Below, one piece after another: positions 6,377 to 11,537 of a stretch of DNA of 11,537 nucleotides. The notes below the pieces were generated by a model. That model was not told where the DNA came from. It made no database searches and was given only the letters and a program-made list of their open reading frames with translations. Location: NCBI GenBank assembly GCA_024280195.1, contig JAJRQP010000356.1, forward strand, positions 1 through 11,537, given 5' to 3'. Within the stretch, counting starts at the first letter, position 1; each line of letters begins with the position of its first letter. Both the position numbers and the translations under genes were made by a program. The stretch is from Bacteroidota bacterium. GTDB lineage: Bacteria; Bacteroidota; Bacteroidia; Flavobacteriales_D; Crocinitomicaceae.

Positions 6377-6826
6377 TTACAAGACTTCAATCAATTCGAT
6401 GTTAAATATCAATACAGAATTCGGAGGGATTGAACCGCTTCCTTGTGTGCCATAGCCTAATGCTGATGGTATTAATAATTTACCACTTCCACCAACTTTA
6501 AAATAAGGAATTCCCTCTGTCCATCCTTTAATAACACTTTGCAATCCAAAGGTTATTCCAGCTTGTGAACTTTCATCAAAAACACTTCCATCTGTGAAGT
6601 AACCTTGATAAGCAACCTTAACAGTAGAATTACTGTTGCATGCGGCACCACTTCCTGTGATATCCATTGTATAGTATAAACCAGAGCCTGTTGCGGTAGC
6701 ATTTAGGTTGTTGTCTGAAATGTATTGGACAATTATACCTTCATCTACATCAGCTTGTTTTTTAGCATCTTCCTTTTTGCAAGAAAATGAAACAGCAATA
6801 ATTAGAACGGCAAAGAAATATTTCAT
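6377..6826 (-). CDS. FKBP-type peptidyl-prolyl cis-trans isomerase lipoprotein
   Basis: The product is 149 residues from the ATG at 6826-6824. A TTG at 6844 is in frame, but it precedes the predicted transcription start and would lengthen the signal peptide. The signal peptide ends in a Bacteroidota-style lipobox with Cys16 (VSFSC). The mature start Cys-Lys-Lys-Glu-Asp resembles the surface-export signal of Bacteroidota lipoproteins (Lys followed by acidic residues), so it may face outward. The FKBP domain covers about residues 50-149: VKVAYQGYFTDGSVFDES, VIKGWTEGIPYFKVGG, KLLIPSALGYG and the final strand LIFNIELIEV, with the binding-pocket Tyr, Phe-Asp, Val-Ile and Trp present. It should speed proline isomerisation in envelope proteins. 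GldI of gliding bacteria is also a lipoprotein PPIase, but nothing here identifies this as GldI. It is transcribed alone and diverges from the antiporter gene. Confidence 0.93.
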   Translation of the reverse strand: MKYFFAVLIIAVSFSCKKEDAKKQADVDEGIIVQYISDNNLNATATGSGLYYTMDITGSGAACNSNSTVKVAYQGYFTDGSVFDESSQAGITFGLQSVIKGWTEGIPYFKVGGSGKLLIPSALGYGTQGSGSIPPNSVLIFNIELIEVL

Positions 6827-6841
6827 AGAATTGATTTTGAA

Positions 6842-6849
6842 CAAATATA
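6842..6849 (-). promoter_or_regulatory. -7 promoter box of the FKBP lipoprotein gene
   Basis: On the minus strand TATATTTG matches TAnnTTTG perfectly and ends 15 nt before the ATG at 6826. No good -33 TTTG is found at 17-23 nt. The box overlaps the alternative TTG start at 6844, which argues against that start. Confidence 0.42.
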
Positions 6850-6896
6850 CAAATCTTCAACGAGATACTACGGTAGGATGATTTCTCAAATAATTG

Positions 6897-6920
6897 AATC
6901 TCAAAATCTCAAAATCTGAA
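6897..6920. repeat. Three tandem 8-bp units upstream of the antiporter gene
   Basis: AATCTCAA, AATCTCAA and AATCTGAA follow one another without a gap. They lie in the 129-bp divergent spacer between the FKBP gene and the antiporter gene, just upstream of the predicted -7 box at 6929. They may be a binding site or simple-sequence slippage. Confidence 0.4.
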
Positions 6921-6928
6921 ATTCTTGC

Positions 6929-6936
6929 TATCTTCG
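6929..6936 (+). promoter_or_regulatory. Possible -7 box of the antiporter gene
   Basis: TATCTTCG differs from TAnnTTTG at one position. It ends 19 nt before the ATG at 6956, the same distance as the similar box before the cystathionine beta-synthase gene. No -33 element is evident. Confidence 0.35.
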
Positions 6937-6955
6937 CTTTCAAAATTGATCATAA

Positions 6956-7924
6956 ATGGCATACCTTATTTTATTACTGGGACTTGGGGTTCTGATTATC
7001 GGGGGCGAGTTTTTAGTTCGAGGAGCTGTTGGTTTCTCCAAGAAATTAAAAATATCTTCCTTAGTAATTGGTATGACAGTCGTTGCTTTTGGAACTTCTG
7101 CACCAGAATTGCTCGTAAGTTTAAAAAGTGCTTTGGCCGGAAACCCAGGTATTGCTGTTGGAAATGTAATCGGTTCTAACATTGCAAATATTGCTTTGGT
7201 TTTAGGGATAACGGTCCTCATATTTCCAATTGTTGTCGATAAGAACACGAAGAAAATAGATTACCCAATGTTGTTATTTGCAACATTGTTGATGTCAATT
7301 TTTGCATTGGATGGAGTGTTCTCTATGATTGAAGGACTTTTCATGTTCGGGTTACTCATCTTTTTTATTACTTGGATGATTGGTAAGTCGCGTGAAGAAA
7401 ATAAGGCTGCGGAGGTTGATAAAATAGGAGAGGAAGAGTTTAAAGATGAACCTATTTGGAAATCAAGCATGTTCTTGGCTTTGGGTTTTGTTGGATTGTT
7501 CTTAGGGTCAGAATGGTTTGTAAAAGGAGCTGTTGAAATCGCGAATGAATTATTAGCAACAAACCCTAACAAAGATGTAATTATCGGGGTGACTGTCGTT
7601 GCTTTTGGAACTTCTGCTCCAGAGTTAGTCGCGTCAATAATGGCTGCGTTGAAGAAAGAAACAGATATCTCCATCGGAAATCTTATTGGATCTAACATCT
7701 TTAATATTTTTGCAGTGATTGGATTAACCTCTATCGTTAAGCCTATTGAGGTTTCTGATTCAGCCATTCATTTTGATATGTTGTATATGATTGGAGTAGC
7801 AATCCTCTTACTTTTTGTAATCTATATCGGAAAACAAATAGGAAGATTAAAAGGAGTCATATTATTTGCATCCTACATTGCATACATCACTATCATTGTT
7901 CTTAAAACTCAAGGGAAGTTATAA
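6956..7924 (+). CDS. CaCA-family calcium/sodium (cation/proton) antiporter
   Basis: A 322-residue polytopic inner-membrane protein of the K+-dependent Na+/Ca2+ exchanger-like (YrbG/CaCA) type. It has about ten hydrophobic segments arranged as two homologous halves joined by a charged cytoplasmic-looking loop at about 144-168. The first alpha repeat has GMTVVAFGTSAPE (39-51) and GNVIGSN (69-75). The second has GVTVVAFGTSAPE (211-223) and GNLIGSN (241-247). Glu51 and Glu223 are the expected cation-binding residues, and both halves are intact. The likely role is Ca2+ extrusion in exchange for Na+ or H+; the coupling ion cannot be read from the sequence. The two GTSAPE regions share 23 identical nucleotides at 7079-7101 and 7595-7617. 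It is transcribed alone: the FKBP gene diverges upstream and a weak hairpin follows. Confidence 0.95.
   Translation: MAYLILLLGLGVLIIGGEFLVRGAVGFSKKLKISSLVIGMTVVAFGTSAPELLVSLKSALAGNPGIAVGNVIGSNIANIALVLGITVLIFPIVVDKNTKKIDYPMLLFATLLMSIFALDGVFSMIEGLFMFGLLIFFITWMIGKSREENKAAEVDKIGEEEFKDEPIWKSSMFLALGFVGLFLGSEWFVKGAVEIANELLATNPNKDVIIGVTVVAFGTSAPELVASIMAALKKETDISIGNLIGSNIFNIFAVIGLTSIVKPIEVSDSAIHFDMLYMIGVAILLLFVIYIGKQIGRLKGVILFASYIAYITIIVLKTQGKL
7079..7617 (+). repeat. 23-nt exact direct repeat within the antiporter gene
   Basis: Positions 7079-7101 and 7595-7617 are identical over 23 nt, 516 bp (172 codons) apart and in the same frame. They encode the VVAFGTSA part of the two alpha repeats. The base was probably inherited from the internal duplication of the family and kept by codon choice or gene conversion. 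Confidence 0.8.
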
Positions 7925-7961
7925 AATCCACTTGCTAAATTAAATCAAGTGATTGTTAATT
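7925..7961 (+). terminator. Weak terminator-like hairpin after the antiporter gene
   Basis: AATC-C-ACTTG (7925-7934, one bulged C) pairs with CAAGTGATT (7946-7954) across an 11-nt loop, starting right after the stop codon. Only an interrupted T-rich tail follows. The stem sequence is nearly the same as that of the strong terminator at 6316-6349. Confidence 0.4.
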
Positions 7962-7988
7962 TTTACTTCTTAATTCTTCTTAATTAAT

Positions 7989-7996
7989 TAACTTCG
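7989..7996 (+). promoter_or_regulatory. Possible -7 box of the cystathionine beta-synthase operon
   Basis: TAACTTCG matches TAnnTTTG at seven of eight positions and ends 19 nt before the ATG at 8016. A -33 TTG at the expected spacing is not found. Confidence 0.35.
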
Positions 7997-8015
7997 CACC
8001 TTTAAAATCAACAAA

Positions 8016-9377
8016 ATGAAATATTACAACAACATACTTGAAACAATAGGAGATACCCCTCTCGTGAAAATCAATAAGATGTGTGAAAGCATTGATGCAT
8101 TGGTTCTTGCAAAAATTGAAACAACTAATCCTGGGAATTCTGTCAAAGATAGAATGGCACTTCAAATGATTGACGATGCTGAAGCAGATGGAAGTTTAAA
8201 ACCTGGAGGAACAATCATTGAAGGAACTTCTGGTAATACTGGAATGGGATTGGCATTAGTTGCCCTATTAAGAGGTTACAAGTTGATTTGTGTGTTGAGC
8301 GATAAGCAAAGTAAAGAGAAAATGGACATTCTTCGAGCTGTAGGTGCAGAAGTACATGTTTGTCCTACTAATGTTGCGGCAGATGATCCTCGTTCTTATT
8401 ATTCTGTTTCTAAAAGATTGGCAGATGAAACACCTAATTCTTGGTACGTAAATCAATACGACAATCCATCCAATGCAAAAGCACATTATTTAAGTACTGG
8501 TCCTGAGATTTGGGAACAAACTGGAGGGGAAATCACTCACTTTGTTGTTGGTGTTGGAACTGGAGGAACAATTTCTGGTGTTGGAAAATATTTAAAAGAA
8601 AAGAATCCTAACATTAAAATGTGGGGTATCGATACTTACGGTTCTGTGTTCAAAAAATACCATGAAACAGGAATTTTTGATGAGAATGAAATTTATCCAT
8701 ACATCACAGAAGGTATTGGTGAAGATATTCTCCCTAAGAACGTTGACTTTTCAGTAATTGATAAGTTTGAGAAGGTAACAGATAAAGATGCTGCCGTTTA
8801 CCAAAGAATGTTAGCAAAAGAAGAAGGGATATTTGTTGGTAATTCAGCAGGTTCTGCAATCAAAGGTTTATTGCAAATGGGGGGAGAATTAACAAAAGAC
8901 GATGTCGTTGTTGTTTTATTCCATGATCACGGTTCTCGTTATGTTGGAAAAATGTTCAACGATGATTGGATGCGTGAAAGAGGTTTCTTAGATGAAGATA
9001 TTTTAACAGCGGGTGATTTAGTTGCAAAACATGGTGACTCTCCTTTAGTAACTGTATTTGCAGAAGAATTAGTTTCTCACGCAATAGATAGAATGCGAAA
9101 GTTCTCTATCTCGCAAATTCCAGTTATGAAAGATGGAAAGTTTGTAGGTTCGTTGGATGATCATAAAGTTTATCAATCATTAATAGATGACCCTGAATTA
9201 AAGGACAAGCCAGTTGCTAATATTATGTCTGCTTCTTTTCCGATGGTAAAAGAAGATGCTTCGATTGAAGATGTTTCTAAATTAGTCAATAAAGATACGT
9301 GTGCTGTATTAGTTGAGTTGAAAAACGGTAATCATCACATTATTACACCACATGATTTAATCTCTGCTATTTCGTAA
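8016..9377 (+). CDS. Cystathionine beta-synthase-type PLP enzyme with C-terminal CBS domain pair
   Basis: A 453-residue fold-type II PLP enzyme of the cysteine synthase/cystathionine beta-synthase family. The N-terminal catalytic domain (about 5-320) has GDTPLVKINK, the PLP lysine Lys44 in NPGNSVKDR, EGTSGNTG (69-76), and the phosphate-binding GTGGT (181-185). EGIGEDILP (232-240) is the form usual in cystathionine beta-synthases. About 325-453 holds two CBS motifs, the first with SISQIPVMKDGKFVGSL and the second ending at HDLISAIS. In eukaryotic enzymes this pair is regulatory. There is no N-terminal haem-binding extension. The expected reaction joins serine and homocysteine to form cystathionine, or makes cysteine or H2S by beta-replacement; the sequence alone does not separate these from O-acetylserine sulfhydrylase activity. 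It is the first gene of a likely operon, with the next start 9 nt after its stop. Confidence 0.93.
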   Translation: MKYYNNILETIGDTPLVKINKMCESIDALVLAKIETTNPGNSVKDRMALQMIDDAEADGSLKPGGTIIEGTSGNTGMGLALVALLRGYKLICVLSDKQSKEKMDILRAVGAEVHVCPTNVAADDPRSYYSVSKRLADETPNSWYVNQYDNPSNAKAHYLSTGPEIWEQTGGEITHFVVGVGTGGTISGVGKYLKEKNPNIKMWGIDTYGSVFKKYHETGIFDENEIYPYITEGIGEDILPKNVDFSVIDKFEKVTDKDAAVYQRMLAKEEGIFVGNSAGSAIKGLLQMGGELTKDDVVVVLFHDHGSRYVGKMFNDDWMRERGFLDEDILTAGDLVAKHGDSPLVTVFAEELVSHAIDRMRKFSISQIPVMKDGKFVGSLDDHKVYQSLIDDPELKDKPVANIMSASFPMVKEDASIEDVSKLVNKDTCAVLVELKNGNHHIITPHDLISAIS

Positions 9378-9386
9378 GAAACTGCA

Positions 9387-10166
9387 ATGAAAGAATTGAT
9401 AGATCAAATGAATCAAACAATCCGACTGGAATCAACGCCACGTCGGATTGTTTCGTTAGTACCTTCTCAAACAGAATTGTTATATGATTTAGGTTTAGAG
9501 AATGAGGTTGTTGGAATTACTAAATTCTGCATTCACCCTGATAATTGGTTTCGTTCTAAAAATAGAGTAGGAGGAACTAAATCAGTTGATATTGAAAAAG
9601 TTAAATCTTTGAAGCCGGACTTAATCATCGGGAACAAAGAAGAGAATGAACAAGGCGATATTGAGGAGCTTAAGAAAATTGCACCTGTTTGGATGAGTGA
9701 TATTTTTAATTTAGAAGATGCAATTGAAATGATTTCAAAGATTGGAGAAATAACAAATAGAAGAGCAATATCTTTACAGTTAAGTGCAGAAATCAAAGCT
9801 GGTTTCAGTGACTTAAAGAATCAGAGAATGGTAAGTTATTCAAAATCTGTTTTTTATTTCATTTGGAACGAACCTCGGTTAGTTGCTGGAAAAAACACAT
9901 TCATTGATGATATGTTGACTAAATGTGGATTGATTAACTTAATGGATGATGATCGGTATCCAGAAGTTCAAGATAATATGAGCCCTGATTTAATCTTTTT
10001 AAGTTCAGAGCCTTATCCTTTTAGAAACAAACACATAGAAGAGTTTAAAGTAATCTACCCTGATGCAAAGATTGTGATAGTTGATGGAGAAATGTTTTCT
10101 TGGTACGGTTCACGATTAACGAAAGCACCAGGATATTTTACGCAATTATTGGATAAGATATTATAA
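9387..10166 (+). CDS. BtuF/FepB-like helical-backbone metal receptor protein without signal peptide
   Basis: A 259-residue member of the class III periplasmic-binding-protein fold (PF01497 type). RIVSLVPSQTELLYDLGL at residues 20-37 is the family's opening block. VGGTKSVDIEKVKSLKPDLII at about 61-81 is the second conserved block. MSPDLIFLSSEPYPF near 208 and the ending DGEMFSWYGSRL complete both lobes. Such proteins normally bind cobalamin, haem or siderophores for an ABC importer. Here the N-terminus is polar with no signal peptide or lipobox. There is no room for one upstream, because the preceding gene stops 9 nt before this ATG. It is therefore predicted to be cytoplasmic, and no permease or ATPase gene is adjacent. 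Co-transcription with the cystathionine beta-synthase gene hints at a link to sulfur or cobalamin metabolism, but this is only contextual. A 12-bp hairpin lies in codons 10-23. Confidence 0.87.
   Translation: MKELIDQMNQTIRLESTPRRIVSLVPSQTELLYDLGLENEVVGITKFCIHPDNWFRSKNRVGGTKSVDIEKVKSLKPDLIIGNKEENEQGDIEELKKIAPVWMSDIFNLEDAIEMISKIGEITNRRAISLQLSAEIKAGFSDLKNQRMVSYSKSVFYFIWNEPRLVAGKNTFIDDMLTKCGLINLMDDDRYPEVQDNMSPDLIFLSSEPYPFRNKHIEEFKVIYPDAKIVIVDGEMFSWYGSRLTKAPGYFTQLLDKIL
9415..9453 (+). other. Perfect 12-bp inverted repeat inside the 5' coding region
   Basis: AAACAATCCGAC (9415-9426) is the exact reverse complement of 9442-9453, with a 15-nt loop. It starts 37 nt after the cystathionine beta-synthase stop and lies wholly within the metal-receptor gene. 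Only three T end the right arm, so it is a poor intrinsic terminator. It could be an mRNA stability or processing hairpin or a protein-binding site. Confidence 0.6.
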
Positions 10167-10183
10167 TTAGTTATTTTTAATAG

Positions 10184-11537
10184 ATGTCAAAGTTTTTAAT
10201 TTTATTTTTATCGGTGTTGTTTTCTTTTGGTGCTATCTCACAGAACAACCTTCCTTACCCTATAGTTTTTGTACACGGTTTAGCGGGTAGCGATGTCACT
10301 TTTGGGGTAACAATGGAATATTTAAGTGTACATGATTCTTTAGGAGCAATTAATGTTTTTGATGTTGTTCTTAATGCAGATAATGACAACACGAACTCTC
10401 TTCTGTCAGATGATGTTAGGTCTACTGATTTTTTATACAATGGTACTCTTATAAATGTTGGGAGAAGGAATTTTACTCCGACAATAGGTACTTTTGTTGA
10501 TGGTTGGACTGGAAGTAATATTTTTGCAATTAATTTTCAAGAAGAACGTATTCGAGGAGCTGCCGGAGGAGTAAATGATTTTTTTGACCAAAGCAATGAG
10601 TCAGGAATTTTTAAGCAAGGTTATGCATTGGGATTAATGATTCAAGAGGTTTTAGCATATACAAACGCTGAAAAAGTTATTCTAGTAGGTCATTCTATGG
10701 GAGGGTTAGCGATTAGAGAATATTTGCAACGATTTGATACTAATTTGAATACACATGTCAATTGGGTTGATCCCTTTTCTTCTGATGGACATAAGGTTGC
10801 AAGGGTCGCAACGTATGGAACACCACATTTAGGGTCTAATGCTTCTCCTGATCCTACAAAAGCGTCTGTTATTCCGAATGTTCTTGGTAATACAGAAGCA
10901 AATAGGGACTTGTTGTGGGAATATAATTCTTACACGAATTGTTCTGGGCTAGCAAAAGGAATTTACCTATTTGGTGGGAATGAATTGTGCATTCAATCTG
11001 TTTCTGGAAACGCAACCTTCCCCAATGTTGATATTAACTGCAATGGTATTGAAGGTGATGATGTTATCGGAATAAATGAAAATTATTACAGTTATGATTA
11101 CAATCCAAGTATGCCGTTACCATTGAATATTGATTATACATATATGTGTTCTATATGGTCAAGTTGGAGCAGTAGTTTAACTGGAGACGGTGCCGTTTCT
11201 ATTCATCGTCAATGGTTGCATCAGTTGGATGTTCCTTCTCCAATTGGACTTGCGGATACAACGATGAATTCAATTGATCACATAAGTGAAGGTGCTGATT
11301 TTAAAACGATCATTCGTGGAATTGATGAACCTGAAGTAAATGAAAGAGCTTTTGGAGTTGCTTTGAATAAGAAAGTTATTGGCTATATGACTTATCAAAT
11401 GAATATGGCAGTAAATGATAGAGACGTGTTTGTAGTAAACTGTGTAGGGGTTGATTCAATTGAAATCTCTTTAGAATCCAATTCTTCTGGAGTTGATTTT
11501 GTAGAGGTATATGATGCGTTTAATACGCTTATTGCTA
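10184..11537 (+). CDS. Secreted alpha/beta-hydrolase, lipase-like (3' end outside window)
   Basis: The frame is open from the ATG at 10184 to the last base, giving 451 visible residues. Residues 1-19 are a signal peptide (MSKFLILFLSVLFSFGAIS) with cleavage probably before Gln20. The hydrolase fold shows the oxyanion segment FVHGLAGS at 29-36, the nucleophile elbow GHSMGG with Ser171, and YGTPHLGS at 211-218, all typical of bacterial triacylglycerol lipases and esterases. Likely triad partners are Asp335 (GDGAVS) and His366 (IDHIS); these two are inferred from position. From about residue 385 a different region begins that looks like a beta-rich accessory domain. In this phylum such proteins often end in a T9SS sorting domain, which would lie beyond the window. 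The gene starts 17 nt after the metal-receptor gene and may share its transcript. The protein should act outside the cytoplasm on lipids or other esters. Confidence 0.9.
   Translation, partial: MSKFLILFLSVLFSFGAISQNNLPYPIVFVHGLAGSDVTFGVTMEYLSVHDSLGAINVFDVVLNADNDNTNSLLSDDVRSTDFLYNGTLINVGRRNFTPTIGTFVDGWTGSNIFAINFQEERIRGAAGGVNDFFDQSNESGIFKQGYALGLMIQEVLAYTNAEKVILVGHSMGGLAIREYLQRFDTNLNTHVNWVDPFSSDGHKVARVATYGTPHLGSNASPDPTKASVIPNVLGNTEANRDLLWEYNSYTNCSGLAKGIYLFGGNELCIQSVSGNATFPNVDINCNGIEGDDVIGINENYYSYDYNPSMPLPLNIDYTYMCSIWSSWSSSLTGDGAVSIHRQWLHQLDVPSPIGLADTTMNSIDHISEGADFKTIIRGIDEPEVNERAFGVALNKKVIGYMTYQMNMAVNDRDVFVVNCVGVDSIEISLESNSSGVDFVEVYDAFNTLIA

Noticed and set aside
6827..6844. TTG start for the FKBP lipoprotein
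   Set aside because: It overlaps the perfect TATATTTG promoter box, and the ATG at 6826 gives a normal lipoprotein signal peptide.
7261..7767. Minus-strand reading frame of 168 codons opposite the antiporter gene
   Set aside because: It is a shadow. Its apparent internal repeat (SGAEVPKATTV) is only the antisense of the GTSAPE alpha repeats.
8016..9377. Naming the PLP enzyme as cysteine synthase (cysK)
   Set aside because: The C-terminal CBS pair and the EGIGEDILP motif favour cystathionine beta-synthase type, although beta-replacement with sulfide cannot be excluded.
1..11537. Search for CRISPR arrays, tRNA/rRNA genes, insertion sequences, phage or defence genes
   Set aside because: No spaced repeats, cloverleaf-like segments, transposase motifs or terminal inverted repeats were seen by reading. 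The region looks like ordinary chromosome.

Overview
The window looks like chromosomal DNA of a Bacteroidota species, most likely Flavobacteriales. The evidence is AT-rich sequence, TAnnTTTG-type (-7) promoter boxes with short leaders and no clear Shine-Dalgarno sequences, a lipoprotein whose mature start is Cys-Lys-Lys-Glu-Asp, a GSCFA protein, and a C-terminal domain resembling the CHU_C/type IX secretion (T9SS type B) sorting domain. A family such as Crocinitomicaceae would fit, but this is inference. I see no tRNA, rRNA, insertion sequence, CRISPR array or phage gene. The gene content is mostly core or lineage-typical.

Layout, left to right. (1) Positions 1-606: the 3' part of a GSCFA-family gene on the + strand, closed by a symmetrical terminator shared with the converging operon. 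(2) Positions 653-2459, minus strand: an ECF sigma factor followed one base later by a single-pass membrane protein. That protein has the layout of an anti-sigma partner, but its periplasmic part ends in a CHU_C-like domain. A classical ECF-type promoter (AAC-N16-CGTC) sits directly before the sigma gene. (3) Positions 2679-3617: malate dehydrogenase with its own promoter and terminator. (4) Positions 3708-5033: an unrecognised secreted protein whose 3' end overlaps the converging gene for an orphan TonB-like protein (5027-5770). (5) Positions 6037-6297: an 86-residue acidic/basic protein with its own promoter and strong terminator. (6) Positions 6377-6826, minus strand: an FKBP-type prolyl isomerase lipoprotein, divergent from a CaCA-type Ca2+/cation antiporter gene (6956-7924). 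(7) Positions 8016 to the window end: a probable operon of cystathionine beta-synthase with C-terminal CBS domains, a BtuF/FepB-like metal-receptor protein without signal peptide, and a secreted alpha/beta-hydrolase (lipase-like) cut by the window edge.

The most interesting system is the sigma/membrane-partner pair. A cytoplasmic N-terminal segment, one membrane helix, a long Ser/Thr/Asn/Glu-rich periplasmic linker, a PKD/Ig-like region and a CHU_C-like terminus suggest a regulator that may sense the envelope using a domain normally found on T9SS cargo. Its autoregulatory-looking promoter supports a self-contained signalling unit. Other points worth checking are the signal-less metal receptor linked to sulfur amino acid metabolism, a perfect 12-bp hairpin inside its 5' coding region, and paired CCTAAACC repeats in the leader of the TonB-like gene.
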